From: JBPRGH01 sp051418055
Lineage (GTDB): Bacteria; Bacteroidota; Bacteroidia; Cytophagales; Cyclobacteriaceae
Length of the DNA stretch: 64,000 nucleotides
NCBI GenBank assembly: GCA_051418055.1
Contig: JBPRGH010000137.1
Span: 124,001-188,000, forward strand
Reading direction: 5' to 3'
This document shows, one piece after another, positions 8,382-17,795 of the stretch. Position 1 is the first letter of the stretch. Each line of letters starts with the position of its first letter. The translations under genes and the position numbers were made by a program. The notes below the pieces were generated by a model. It saw nothing but the letters and a program-made list of their open reading frames with translations. It was not told where the DNA came from and searched no databases.

Positions 8382-11300
8382 ATGAAAAACAAAGGAGTAG
8401 TAGTTGTACTCACGGTGGTTATCACTTTGCTATGTATATACTACCTTTCGTTCACATTGGTGTCAAGGAACATCAATGAAAGAGCAACAGAATATGCTAC
8501 AACTGAAGCAGGAGTAGTAGATCTTAATAAAAAACAAAAGTACCTTGATTCTATATGGACCAAACCTGTATATAATCTTTTTGGCGTTGAGTATACCTAT
8601 AAAGAAGTAAAGGATACAGAACTTAATCTTGGTCTTGACCTTCAGGGTGGTATGCATGTGACCTTAGAGGTTTCACCTGTAGATATTATAAAAAATCTTT
8701 CAGCTAATCCTGAGGACCCGGGTTTTGTGAAGGCTATTCAATTGGCCAAAGAGCGTCAGAAAGATAGCCAGGAGCGTTTTATAACCCTGTTTAACGAAGC
8801 GTTTCAGGAAGTTAATCCTAACAGGCAGCTTGCTCCGCTTTTTGCAACAGCAGCAAACAGAGAGCGTGTAAGTGCCTCTAGCACGGATGCTGAGGTAATT
8901 GAAATGCTTAATAAGGAGATCGAAGATGCTATTGACCGTTCATTCATCATCCTTCGTACCCGTATCGACCAGTTTGGTACTTCACAGCCTAACATTCAAC
9001 GTATTGAAGGTACCGGAAGGATCCAGATTGAAATACCTGGCGCGGAAAACCCAGAGCGTGTGCGAAATTTATTACAGGGAGTAGCTAAGCTGGAGTTTTG
9101 GGAAGTTGTGGAAGTATATGAGCTTAATGATGCGCTTTTAGCTATAAATGATTATTGGGTTAAAAAACAGCAAAAGGAAGCAGCTGTAGGTGAGGAGCTT
9201 CCTAAAATGGAGGATGTAGAGGAAGAGGAGGATCTTGCCTCAATTTTATCTGCGGAAGATAATGCAGCTGATACGACAGCTCTTGCTGAAGAAGATACTC
9301 TTAGTGAAAATAATTTGGATTCATTAATGAATGCACGGGTCTCTCCTTTGTTTGCTTTAAACCGAGCACAGGACAGGCTAATGTATGAGGTTTCTGATAC
9401 TGCTAAAATAAATGATATAATTTATGATGAGCAGGTACAAAAAATACTTCCGCGTAATGTAAAAACGCTTTGGGAAGTTAAGCCTCAGCGTGCAGAAACC
9501 GGTGAGGAATATATCCAGCTTTATTTTGTAGAGATCTTCAGAGGTGGTAAGCCTAAATTGGATGGCGAGGTGATCACTGATGCACGTCAGGATTTCGATG
9601 AGTTCGGACGTCCGGCTGTAAGTATGCAGATGAATCCAACAGGTACACGTATCTGGAGAAAAATGACAGCAGATGCAGCAAGCCAGTCGCCGAGAGGTCG
9701 TATTGCAATTGTTCTTGATGACCGTGTATATTCAGCTCCTTCTGTAAATGGTGAGATACCAACGGGTAACTCCCAGATCAGTGGAAACTTTACAGTAGAG
9801 GAAGCTAGAGACCTTGCCAATGTACTAAAAGCCGGTTCACTACCTGCTCCTACACGAATTGTAGAAGAAGCGGTAGTTGGCCCTACTTTAGGTCAGGTAG
9901 CACAGCAGCAGGGTATTATATCAATGGTTGCTGGTCTTGCACTGGTAATTATTTTTATGGTTGCATATTATTCGAAAGGTGGCCTTGTAGCGAATATTGC
10001 ACTTGCATTTAACGTATTTTTTGTTCTGGGTATTTTGGCACAGCTAAATGCGTCGCTGACATTACCGGGTATTGCAGGTATTGTACTGACAATTGGTATG
10101 TCAATCGATGCCAACGTTCTGATATTTGAACGTATCCGTGAAGAAATGCGGAATGGTGCAAATTTAAAAGCTGCCATTAAAGAAGGTTATCAGAAGGCAT
10201 TTAGCTCTATTATTGACTCCAATATTACAACTTTCCTTACAGCTGTGATCCTGTATGTTTTAGGACAGGGACCTGTAAAAGGATTTGCAATTACATTAAT
10301 GATAGGTATAGCATGTTCATTCTTCTCTGCTGTATATATTACAAGAGTAATTGTTGAATGGATGTCAAGAAAAGGTGATCAGAGCAAGGTTTCATTTGCT
10401 AATCCTTTTTCTGCAAATGTTTTAAGCAATGTAAATATCAATTTCCTCGGTAAGAGAAGAATTGGATATATCGTTTCAGCTGCAGTTATAACTTTAGGAA
10501 TGATCCTAACGGCTGTAATGGGACTGAACCTCGGTGTTGATTTTAAAGGAGGACGCAGCTATGTGCTGAATTTTGCGGAGCCTGTTAAAGCAACTGAGTT
10601 ACGACTGGCCTTACAGGATGATTTTGAAGGTGCTGGTCTTGAAGTGAAGAATTTTGGTGGTAATAATGTTGTCAAAGTTACTACGTCCTATCTTGTGGAA
10701 GATGAGACTATGGATGCAGATGAAAAGGTGAGAAATTCACTAATTACAGGCGTCCAGGATCATACAGGATTACAATATACGACAAATGATCGTGGCGTCG
10801 ATCAGGAGCATTTTGCAATTGGTAGCTATTCAAAAGTAGGAGCAACCATTGCTGATGATATCTGGAATGCCTCCTTAATGGCTGGAGCCTTGTCATTGAT
10901 TGTTATCTTCCTGTATATTTTGATCAGGTTCCGCAGATGGCAATTTGGTGGTGGCGCAATTGCTGCTTTGATCCATGATATTTTAATGGTATTCTCCTTC
11001 TTTGCTATTGCAAGGTTATTTGGAGTATCCTTTGAAATAGATCAGGTTTTTATAGCGGCACTGCTTACAGTAATTGGTTACTCAATTAATGATACTGTAA
11101 TTGTATTTGACCGGATCAGGGAATACCTGCAAAAAGGAACAAGCAAGGATACAATGAAAGTGTTTAATTCAGCTATTAATAGCACACTTAACAGAACAAT
11201 GATTACCTCATTGACTACCCTATTTGTGGTATTGATCCTGTTTATCTTTGGTGGTGAAGTATTAAGAGGTTTCTCTTATGCTTTATTAGTAGGTATTATA

Positions 11301-11420
11301 GTTGGTACTTACTCTTCTATTTTTGTTGCATCACCTATTGTTATTGAATTGGACAAAAATGTAGGTAAAAAAGAAGTTGCAAGAAAAGAAAAGGAAAAGC
11401 AGATAGCAGCTACTGCTTAA
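8382..11420 (+). CDS. secDF: Fused protein translocase subunit SecDF
   Basis: 1012 residues, SecD and SecF fused as is usual in Bacteroidota. It uses the proton gradient to help SecYEG pull proteins across the inner membrane. The SecD half (to about residue 640) has the first transmembrane helix at 5-28, the LNLGLDLQGGMHVTLEV signature near 80-100, a periplasmic P1 domain, and five helices after residue 510. The SecF half repeats the pattern, with LNLGVDFKGGRSYVLNF near 716 and GYSINDTVIVFDRIRE near 905. An acidic insertion of about 60 residues (260-325) lies in the periplasmic part. A strong terminator follows. Confidence 0.97.
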   Translation: MKNKGVVVVLTVVITLLCIYYLSFTLVSRNINERATEYATTEAGVVDLNKKQKYLDSIWTKPVYNLFGVEYTYKEVKDTELNLGLDLQGGMHVTLEVSPVDIIKNLSANPEDPGFVKAIQLAKERQKDSQERFITLFNEAFQEVNPNRQLAPLFATAANRERVSASSTDAEVIEMLNKEIEDAIDRSFIILRTRIDQFGTSQPNIQRIEGTGRIQIEIPGAENPERVRNLLQGVAKLEFWEVVEVYELNDALLAINDYWVKKQQKEAAVGEELPKMEDVEEEEDLASILSAEDNAADTTALAEEDTLSENNLDSLMNARVSPLFALNRAQDRLMYEVSDTAKINDIIYDEQVQKILPRNVKTLWEVKPQRAETGEEYIQLYFVEIFRGGKPKLDGEVITDARQDFDEFGRPAVSMQMNPTGTRIWRKMTADAASQSPRGRIAIVLDDRVYSAPSVNGEIPTGNSQISGNFTVEEARDLANVLKAGSLPAPTRIVEEAVVGPTLGQVAQQQGIISMVAGLALVIIFMVAYYSKGGLVANIALAFNVFFVLGILAQLNASLTLPGIAGIVLTIGMSIDANVLIFERIREEMRNGANLKAAIKEGYQKAFSSIIDSNITTFLTAVILYVLGQGPVKGFAITLMIGIACSFFSAVYITRVIVEWMSRKGDQSKVSFANPFSANVLSNVNINFLGKRRIGYIVSAAVITLGMILTAVMGLNLGVDFKGGRSYVLNFAEPVKATELRLALQDDFEGAGLEVKNFGGNNVVKVTTSYLVEDETMDADEKVRNSLITGVQDHTGLQYTTNDRGVDQEHFAIGSYSKVGATIADDIWNASLMAGALSLIVIFLYILIRFRRWQFGGGAIAALIHDILMVFSFFAIARLFGVSFEIDQVFIAALLTVIGYSINDTVIVFDRIREYLQKGTSKDTMKVFNSAINSTLNRTMITSLTTLFVVLILFIFGGEVLRGFSYALLVGIIVGTYSSIFVASPIVIELDKNVGKKEVARKEKEKQIAATA

Positions 11421-11441
11421 AAACAATAAGTTTTTTAATTT

Positions 11442-11477
11442 AAAAAGCCGCACCAATATTTGGTGCGGCTTTTTTTT
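11442..11477 (+). terminator. Rho-independent terminator of secDF
   Basis: A stem of about 13 bp, aaagccgcacca paired with tggtgcggcttt, with a short ata-type loop is followed by a run of T. It begins 21 bases after the secDF stop codon. Confidence 0.92.
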
Positions 11478-11545
11478 AGCCTTCCTAAACTTTTCTGATA
11501 ACCTTCCTAAACTTTTCTGACTTGTCAGAAAAGTTTAGGAAGGCT
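11478..11545. repeat. Two direct copies plus one inverted copy of a 19-21 bp word
   Basis: ccttcctaaacttttctga occurs at 11480-11498 and again at 11502-11520. Its reverse complement occurs at 11524-11543. The second copy and the inverted copy form a perfect 20-bp stem with a 2-nt loop. The first copy could pair over 21 bp with the same inverted arm, so the structures are mutually exclusive. It lies immediately after the stop of the convergent ABC transporter gene and may terminate that transcript. Confidence 0.85.
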
Positions 11546-12520
11546 TTAATTATTCTTCAGCTCTTTTAGCAGGCCCTCCAGGGAAAAGAAGCTGTTACCT
11601 TCATAATGCCATACTATTTTTCCATCGTTACTTATGGTTATAAATGATTCCGAAGAATTATCTACAATAAAGCCTTCGCGTTCCAAAGCATTTCTGGTCC
11701 ATAGATAAATATAGCCATCACCTTTTAACCCAATTTTCTTTCCACTTGTAGGATGTTCTACTTTGCCTGTTTTAAGATCATAACCTTTAAAGGCAAAAAC
11801 ATCATCCAGCTGTCCATTTAGAACAAGGTCTTCCGGTATGCCCTCGGAAAGATTGCCCTCTCTGTTTAAAAGCAAAAGCTTATCTGCCATCTGAAGCGCC
11901 AGGTCGAGCTCGTGAGTAGCCATAAGGATGGCTTTATTCTGCTCTCTGGTTATCGATTTTAACAGGTTTAAAATTTCTACCCGGTTATTCAGATCGAGAT
12001 GGCTCGTTGGTTCATCAAGGATCATGATCTCACTTTCCTGTATCAATGCCCGCGCAATAAGGGATTTCTGTCGCTGTCCATCACTTAACTCATGTAATTT
12101 TTTATTCAGAAGGTGTACCACACCACATCTTTCTGCCATTTCCTGAATGATCTTTTTATCCTCACTTGAAAATTTTAAGACCCAGCTCATATGGGGATAA
12201 CGACCTAATGCCAATAATTCAAAAACTGTCATATGAGCTGCAGAAAAATATTCCGTAAGAACGATGGATATCAGCTTTGCCCGCTCGGCAATATCATAGC
12301 TGCTGAAATCTTTATCTTTCAAAGAGACGCTCCCTGAGTTGTATTTTTGTAAGCCGCTTATGCATCTTAATAAAGTAGATTTTCCTGCTCCATTTGGCCC
12401 CATCAGGCAGATCAATTTGCCTCGTTCCAAATTGAAGTTTATATCCTTTATTACCGTGGTGTCTTTGTAACCAGCCGTTAATTCATTGATTTTCATGATA
12501 TGGTTATCATCAACTTTCAT
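11546..12520 (-). CDS. ABC transporter ATP-binding protein, FecE/BtuD-type, with C-terminal extension
   Basis: 324 residues. It is the cytoplasmic ATPase of an iron-chelate/heme/cobalamin-type importer. It has Walker A GPNGAGKST (41-49), signature LSDGQRQKSLIARAL (145-159), Walker B IMILDEPTSHLD (165-176) and the switch histidine in ATHELDLAL. Family members usually end near residue 255; here about 70 extra residues (255-324, including YLWTRNALEREGF and KIVWHYEG) form an additional small domain I cannot name. The start shares one base with the stop of the permease gene. An ATG at codon 9 is an alternative start. Confidence 0.9.
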   Translation of the reverse strand: MKVDDNHIMKINELTAGYKDTTVIKDINFNLERGKLICLMGPNGAGKSTLLRCISGLQKYNSGSVSLKDKDFSSYDIAERAKLISIVLTEYFSAAHMTVFELLALGRYPHMSWVLKFSSEDKKIIQEMAERCGVVHLLNKKLHELSDGQRQKSLIARALIQESEIMILDEPTSHLDLNNRVEILNLLKSITREQNKAILMATHELDLALQMADKLLLLNREGNLSEGIPEDLVLNGQLDDVFAFKGYDLKTGKVEHPTSGKKIGLKGDGYIYLWTRNALEREGFIVDNSSESFITISNDGKIVWHYEGNSFFSLEGLLKELKNN

Positions 12521-13518
12521 CAGGCAGTTGTAATTGTTTTTCTTGAAAAAATTAAAGCGAGCACTACAGGAATCCCTATCAATGAGGTTATAGCATTAAT
12601 GGGCAGCATGCTTCCAGATCCAGGCCACTGGGACAAAATATCACAGATCACCAGAATGATCATACCGGATAAAGCACTGCCAATAATTAATGTTTTATGA
12701 TCAGAAGTGCCAAATACCCACCTTGCAATGTGGGGGACTGCCAGACCTATAAAAGCAATCGGACCGCAATAAGTGGTTATGGTACCAGCGAGGATACTGG
12801 TAAGTACAAGAATGAGAACCTGGGTCCTTTTTACATTAACTCCTAAAGAATGGGCATAGTGCTCGCCTAACAAAAGTGTGTTTAGAGGTTTGGCAAGGAA
12901 AAAAACAAGGATACTGGCAGTGACAACTATCGGTAAGTAGATATTCATTTCCTGCCAGTCAACGCTGCCTAATGTTCCGAATGTCCAGAGCAGGTACATC
13001 TCAATCTGTTCTGCATTACTAAAATACTGAAGAATGCTTATTATAGCAGAAGTAGCACTTCCTACCATTATACCAACAATAAGAAGCGTTGTACTCTGTT
13101 TAATATGTAAAGAAGCAAGCAGGATTATTCCGAATACCAGTGCAGATCCAAAAAAGGCAGCAATAACAAGAAGAGGTCCCTGTGTGAGTATAAAAGCCCC
13201 ACCGGCTAAAACAACAATGGCTACTCCAAGGCTCGCACCAGAGCTGATCCCCAGGATAAAGGGGCCTGCCAGGGGATTCCTGAAATATGTTTGCATCATC
13301 AAACCACTAAGCGAAAGCCCCAGACCTGCTCCCAATGCAGTTAATACGCGTGGAAGGCGGTAATTTAATACGATCTGCCGAAAACCCTCGTCAGCTTCAT
13401 TTCCGGAAAGGATATTTATCAGCTCATTAAACGGTATATAAATGCTTCCCCACCAAAGGTCCAGAAAACAGACTATTGGCAGCAGGAGCAATAAAAATAC
13501 AATTCGATGTTTAAACAT
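12520..13518 (-). CDS. ABC transporter permease, FecCD/BtuC family
   Basis: 332 residues with 9-10 predicted transmembrane helices. Family signatures are the LPRVLTALGAGLGLSLSGLMMQTYFRNPLAGPFILGISSGASLGV block (residues about 52-95) and GLAVPHIARW near 255. It would form the membrane channel for siderophore, heme or cobalamin uptake with the adjacent ATPase. No substrate-binding protein or TonB-dependent receptor is encoded next to it, so the substrate cannot be named. It is divergent from the pirin gene. Confidence 0.92.
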   Translation of the reverse strand: MFKHRIVFLLLLLPIVCFLDLWWGSIYIPFNELINILSGNEADEGFRQIVLNYRLPRVLTALGAGLGLSLSGLMMQTYFRNPLAGPFILGISSGASLGVAIVVLAGGAFILTQGPLLVIAAFFGSALVFGIILLASLHIKQSTTLLIVGIMVGSATSAIISILQYFSNAEQIEMYLLWTFGTLGSVDWQEMNIYLPIVVTASILVFFLAKPLNTLLLGEHYAHSLGVNVKRTQVLILVLTSILAGTITTYCGPIAFIGLAVPHIARWVFGTSDHKTLIIGSALSGMIILVICDILSQWPGSGSMLPINAITSLIGIPVVLALIFSRKTITTA

Positions 13519-13649
13519 TTAACGATATATTGCGTATTTAATTTAGCATAGGTAAAAAGGTGTTACGGGTAATTTTACCATCCAATTTGCGGACATTTCA
13601 CCTTTTTTCACCGCTTTTGCGGAATTAAGGACAAAGAAAGATCAATATT

Positions 13650-14363
13650 ATGAAAAAAGTACTACATAAAGCAGAAACCCGTGGTCATGCCAGTCATGGA
13701 TGGCTTGAATCTTATCATACATTTAGCTTTGCCGGATATTATAATCCTTCACGAATTCAGTTTGGAGCGCTTCGGGTATTAAATGATGATACAGTAGCAG
13801 GTGGCGAAGGTTTTGGTTCACATCCCCATGATAATATGGAGATTGTCAGTATACCAACCGAGGGGGAGCTTGAGCATAAGGATAATAAAGGAAATAAAGG
13901 TATCATAAAATCTGGTGATGTGCAGATAATGTCAGCAGGTACCGGGATAGTACATTCTGAATACAATCATAATAAGGATAAGGAAGTAAAATTTTTCCAG
14001 ATCTGGGTGTTTCCTGAAAAGAAGAATATTGAGCCACATTATGGGCAGAAGCATTTCCCTCAACAGGCTCGTTTAAATAAAATACAAACTGTAGTTTCGC
14101 CTGATAAAAATCCTGATTCCCTCTGGATCAATCAACAGGCATGGTTTTCAAGATCTTTTTTAGAAGCAGGAAAATCTTTGGAATATGCTTTACATGGAAA
14201 AGATAAGGGGATTTATGTATTTGTAATTGAGGGCAAAGCTCAGGTGGAAGACGAGCAATTAAATAAAAGAGATGCCGCGGGATTTTGGGAGACAGACAGG
14301 ATTAGGATCTCCGCCCCTGAAAGTGCAGAACTCCTGCTGATAGAAGTGCCGATGGAGTTTTAG
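13650..14363 (+). CDS. Pirin family protein (YhhW/quercetinase-like cupin)
   Basis: 237 residues, typical of short bacterial pirins. The N-terminal cupin has the metal-ligand pattern HPHDNMEIVSIPTEGELEH (residues about 57-75) and a second HS in GTGIVHSEYNH near 105. Related proteins bind Fe/Cu; some show quercetin 2,3-dioxygenase activity and others act as redox sensors. Cytoplasmic, single gene. The substrate is unknown. Confidence 0.92.
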   Translation: MKKVLHKAETRGHASHGWLESYHTFSFAGYYNPSRIQFGALRVLNDDTVAGGEGFGSHPHDNMEIVSIPTEGELEHKDNKGNKGIIKSGDVQIMSAGTGIVHSEYNHNKDKEVKFFQIWVFPEKKNIEPHYGQKHFPQQARLNKIQTVVSPDKNPDSLWINQQAWFSRSFLEAGKSLEYALHGKDKGIYVFVIEGKAQVEDEQLNKRDAAGFWETDRIRISAPESAELLLIEVPMEF

Positions 14364-14786
14364 AAATTAAGAATTAAGAATGATGAATTAAAAATTGCAA
14401 AGAGCAAAGGGCAAAGAGCAAGGAGCAAGGAGCAAAGAGCAAGGAGCAAAGAGCAGGGGGGATTTCGGTCTGACGACTGGATGCGCGTCTGTCAGAGGGA
14501 AGGGCGTCTGACCGATAGGGTAGCTAAGAGCAATATCAGTAGGCGATTGAAATCTGAAATAAGAAATCAGAAATCAGAAAAGAGCAAAGGGCAAAGAGCA
14601 AAGAGCAGAGAGCAGAGAGCAGGGAGGTTTCGGTCTGACGACTGGATGTGCGTCTGCCAGAGGGAAGGGCGTCTGACCGATAGGGGAAGCATAGGGCGAA
14701 GAGCGGAGAATGAATTTGATGGTACAGAAAAAATTAACAGCATCAGACATTCTGTGGTTAATTAGAAAAAACTAATCCCAGATACT
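14364..14786. repeat. Purine-rich tandem words and two copies of a 58-bp hairpin repeat
   Basis: Between pirin and the peroxiredoxin-like gene there are purine-rich runs of gagcaaag/gagcaagg-type words (about 14398-14457 and 14579-14627). Each is followed by a copy of a 58-bp element starting tttcggtctgacgactggat and ending ctgaccgatagg (14463-14520 and 14628-14685). The element ends are imperfectly inverted, so it can fold. An open frame crosses the block, but its codons simply follow the repeat, so I do not call a gene. Confidence 0.8.
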
Positions 14787-15401
14787 ATGCGAGAAGATAT
14801 TAAACCTGGCGTAAAATTCCCTGACTACGAACTGCCCGACCACCTGAATGCAAAGCGAAAGATCTCTCATCTGCAAGGCGATGATCCTATGATCCTCGTT
14901 TTATCCCGTGGCTATTTTTGTCCGAAAGACCGCCAGCAGATGCACCAGTTGGTGCAGTTTAGCGCTCAATGTGCGGTGGGATATACTAAGTTGGTGACCA
15001 TTTCAACGGATAGTTTAATGACTGTTAACGAATACAGAATGGGCGTGGGGGCCAACTGGCCATTTCTATATGATGAAGAACGAATTATCCAAAAGGATCT
15101 TGATATACAGGAATATACTGATACAAAGCATGACCCGATGATCCCTTATACATTTGTTCTGGAGCCCGGGCTGGTAATATATAAGATCTACCAGGGTTAC
15201 TGGTACTGGGGCAGGCCTTCAAAGGCTGAATTACACCAGGACCTCCGGAATGTTACACAAAAGGTGAGGCCTGATTATAAAATTGATACACCGGAAATGC
15301 GGGAGAAGTGGGAGGAAAAAGAAAAAGAAAATTTCTGGCCCTACGGAAAAGATTGGGATAAAGCTTTGGCACGTATGAATGGGGCGGTTGATAGATACTA
15401 G
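14787..15401 (+). CDS. AhpC/TSA-type thioredoxin-fold protein (peroxiredoxin-like)
   Basis: 204 residues. It has a thioredoxin-fold start (GVKFPDYELPDHLN) and a candidate peroxidatic cysteine, Cys45, in LSRGYFCPKDRQQM, where typical peroxiredoxins have a Thr/Val-Cys context and thioredoxins a CxxC. The core VTISTDS, WPFLYDE and PYTFVLEPGLVIYKIYQGYWYW follow the redoxin pattern. Residues 170-204 form a charged, W-rich tail. No signal peptide. It is likely a thiol-dependent reductase or peroxidase; the substrate is unknown. A repeat-filled spacer lies on each side. Confidence 0.75.
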   Translation: MREDIKPGVKFPDYELPDHLNAKRKISHLQGDDPMILVLSRGYFCPKDRQQMHQLVQFSAQCAVGYTKLVTISTDSLMTVNEYRMGVGANWPFLYDEERIIQKDLDIQEYTDTKHDPMIPYTFVLEPGLVIYKIYQGYWYWGRPSKAELHQDLRNVTQKVRPDYKIDTPEMREKWEEKEKENFWPYGKDWDKALARMNGAVDRY

Positions 15402-15758
15402 AAATTAAAAATTAAAAATGAAGGATTCCTCAAATTTATAATTCTTCGCGTGAAGGATGGAGTGGCCTGTTTGAGCCCACAATAGCTTGAGCGTGAGTAG
15501 GCGAGTAACGACAGCCTGGTGCTATGGAGCAGGTTAGGATGCAGAACGTTTGGGTGGCTTCACGTATTTCTATCACACATCCAGCCGTCGGGCCGAAGGG
15601 ATAGATGCCTGCGGAATGGCACACGCCCTAAAAAGTTTAAAAGTCTTTAGTATAGGGCTTATGTATTGGGTTCTATAAATGAATTACGATATAGCTGCTA
15701 TTTCTATTGTAAATTTTTGCCTACTAAAGACTAAAGACTATGGACTACAGACTAATTA
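15402..15758. repeat. Repeat-bearing intergenic spacer
   Basis: No gene is seen. The part at about 15455-15520 (gtggcctgtttgagccca then gtgagtaggcgagtaacgac) is a divergent inverted relative of the 146-bp element at 33961-34106 and 38029-38174. Near 15724-15756 is a run of words such as ctaaagactaaagactatgg, which recurs in other spacers of the window. Confidence 0.65.
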
Positions 15759-17339
15759 CTAAAACTCCGAAGTAAAATGAAACTCTATATCCGGAAAATT
15801 ATCCTGCACCATCTGTAACCATGCTTTGGATTCTGCCATAAAAACAAGCTTGTCATCCTTATCGCGGGCTATATGTCGCTGCTTTCCTTTTACAAATTCA
15901 TTCAGCTTTTTTGGGTCTTTTGAGGATATCCAGCAGGCTTTATAGAGGTTCATTGGTGAGAAGCTACAACTTGCACCATATTCATGCTTCAGGCGGTGCT
16001 GAATAACCTCAAACTGTAACACACCAACAGTACCTATTACTTTTCTGGCTCCTAATTCGAAAGAGAACAATTGCGCCACACCTTCTTCCATCAGCTGCTG
16101 AAGACCTTTATCAAGCTGCTTCGTCTTCATCGTATCCTCATTGATGACCTCTCGGAAAATTTCAGGAGAGAATGAAGGGATACCTTTATAGATCCCTTTT
16201 TCGCCTTCGGTAAGCGTATCACCAATTTTAAGGTTTCCGGTATCAAAAACACCCACTATATCTCCGGGAAATGCTTCATCTACAGTTTCCTTCTCCTGTG
16301 CAAGGAAAGCCGTGGCATTAGAGATCCGCAGTGATTTGTCCATCCGTACATGATGGTAATTCTTGCCTCTTTCAAATTTTCCTGAGCAGATACGGATAAA
16401 TGCAATACGGTTACGGTGACGCGGGTCCATATTAGCATGTATTTTGAAAACAAACCCGGAGAAAGCATCTTCATTAGGCTCTACAAGACGCAGCTCCGTT
16501 TCTCTTGCTTTTGGTAATGGAGCAATTTTGATAAATGCCTCCAATAGCTCTTTCACACCAAAATTATTTACGGCACTCCCAAAAAGTACTGGTGCAACTT
16601 CACCTTTTAAATAATCTTCCCGGCTGAATTCAGGGTACACCCCTTCTATTAGCTCTATATCTTCACGAAGTTGACGAGCTGCATTTTCTCCTACTTTTTG
16701 TTCTATCTGCGGATCATTAACATCGGAAATACTTATACCTTCTTTTACACGTGTTTTGTCTGATTCAAAAAGGTGAAGGCTCTTCTCAAAAAGATTATAG
16801 ACACCCTTAAAGGATTTGCCCATTCCTATAGGCCAGCTTAAAGGGCGTACTTTTATGCCTAATTTTTCTTCAATTTCATCCAGCAGGTCATAAGGGTCCT
16901 GCCCTTCACGGTCAAGCTTATTGATAAAACATAATACTGGTGTATTACGCATGCGGCAAACTTCCATCAGCTTCTCGGTCTGTGTCTCTACACCTTTTAC
17001 GCAATCGATCACCATGATCACACTGTCAACGGCAGTAAGGGTCCGGTAAGTATCTTCTGCGAAATCCTGGTGTCCCGGTGTATCCAGGATGTTGATCTTT
17101 TTGTTTTTATAATCAAAGGCCATTACGGAAGTGGCAACGGAAATACCACGCTGTTTTTCGATCTCCATCCAGTCGGAGCGGGCATGCATTTTGATCTTAT
17201 TGGATTTTACCGCACCGGCAGATTGAATAGCCCCACCGAAGAGTAGCAATTTTTCTGTTAATGTTGTTTTTCCTGCATCGGGGTGACTGATAATTCCGAA
17301 TGTACGTCGCTTTTCTATTTCTTTTTGAAGAATACTCAT
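15759..17339 (-). CDS. prfC: Peptide chain release factor 3
   Basis: About 526 residues from the ATG at 17339; a TTG eight codons upstream (17363) is less likely. This GTPase recycles RF1/RF2 from the ribosome. Its GTPase domain has the P-loop SHPDAGKTTLTEK, the switch I region with RGISVATSVM, DTPGHQDFAEDTYRT (switch II) and NKLD. Domain II and the C-terminal RF3 domain (FEVIQHRLKHEYGA near 450) are complete, so it is not EF-G or TypA. Confidence 0.95.
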   Translation of the reverse strand: MSILQKEIEKRRTFGIISHPDAGKTTLTEKLLLFGGAIQSAGAVKSNKIKMHARSDWMEIEKQRGISVATSVMAFDYKNKKINILDTPGHQDFAEDTYRTLTAVDSVIMVIDCVKGVETQTEKLMEVCRMRNTPVLCFINKLDREGQDPYDLLDEIEEKLGIKVRPLSWPIGMGKSFKGVYNLFEKSLHLFESDKTRVKEGISISDVNDPQIEQKVGENAARQLREDIELIEGVYPEFSREDYLKGEVAPVLFGSAVNNFGVKELLEAFIKIAPLPKARETELRLVEPNEDAFSGFVFKIHANMDPRHRNRIAFIRICSGKFERGKNYHHVRMDKSLRISNATAFLAQEKETVDEAFPGDIVGVFDTGNLKIGDTLTEGEKGIYKGIPSFSPEIFREVINEDTMKTKQLDKGLQQLMEEGVAQLFSFELGARKVIGTVGVLQFEVIQHRLKHEYGASCSFSPMNLYKACWISSKDPKKLNEFVKGKQRHIARDKDDKLVFMAESKAWLQMVQDNFPDIEFHFTSEF

Positions 17340-17651
17340 ATATAATTTTGACCCTAAAGACAAACAGCCTGCAAAGCTATTAAATTCCCTGATGATATGC
17401 CATTAGTAAGTAAGATGTACAATTGGTTAAGTAATGGAAGTAAGCAGCAGGTAGTTATTTAGATTTTAACTACGGTTATGTAAAAAATTATATTATTGAT
17501 TAACTGCAAACGTTTGATATATGTATAAAATCCAATGAAGTAATTATAAAATTATAAAAAATAAAAATAATTAATTATTTCTTTGGAAATTAATCCGTAA
17601 ATTTCTTCATTTGTGTATAATCAAAATTCAACCTAAACTAATCCTTTCCAG

Positions 17652-17679
17652 GCCGGTATTCCTTACCGGCTTTTTTTTT
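17652..17679 (+). terminator. Orphan rho-independent terminator
   Basis: gccggtattccttaccggc forms a 7-bp GC-rich stem with a 5-nt loop and is followed by nine T. No gene ends upstream on this strand; the nearest coding region, prfC, points away. It may end a small RNA or act in the leader of the downstream gene. Confidence 0.8.
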
Positions 17680-17722
17680 AAGTAATTTTCCAAAAAATTT
17701 TCTATTATCAGGATTTAGGGGA

Positions 17723-17749
17723 TTGACTTGCATTCCTTTTATATATAAT
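17723..17749 (+). promoter_or_regulatory. Candidate promoter of the S74-protein gene
   Basis: ttgact at 17723-17728 and tataat at 17744-17749, separated by 15 bases, lie about 46 bases upstream of the start at 17796 and just after the orphan terminator. The spacing is short for a classical -35/-10 pair, and tataattt also fits the looser Bacteroidota -7 pattern. Confidence 0.35.
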
Positions 17750-17795
17750 TTAGGACAATTTTTTGAATGGGATTTTATTTTTTAACCAATAGCTT

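Larger units (their letters stand above)
17340..17795. other. Intergenic region with an orphan terminator and candidate promoter
   Basis: About 450 AT-rich bases lie upstream of both divergent genes, prfC and the S74 gene. The first part (17400-17640) has no gene. A strong terminator hairpin at 17652-17679 has no coding gene upstream on the plus strand, so a short untranslated RNA or an attenuated leader ahead of the S74 gene is possible. A candidate promoter follows at 17723-17749. Confidence 0.5.

Noticed and set aside
14481..14765. 94-residue open frame on the plus strand after pirin
   Set aside because: It is made of two copies of the 58-bp repeat and purine-rich words, with RAGRFRSDDW-type repetition, and has no independent coding signal.
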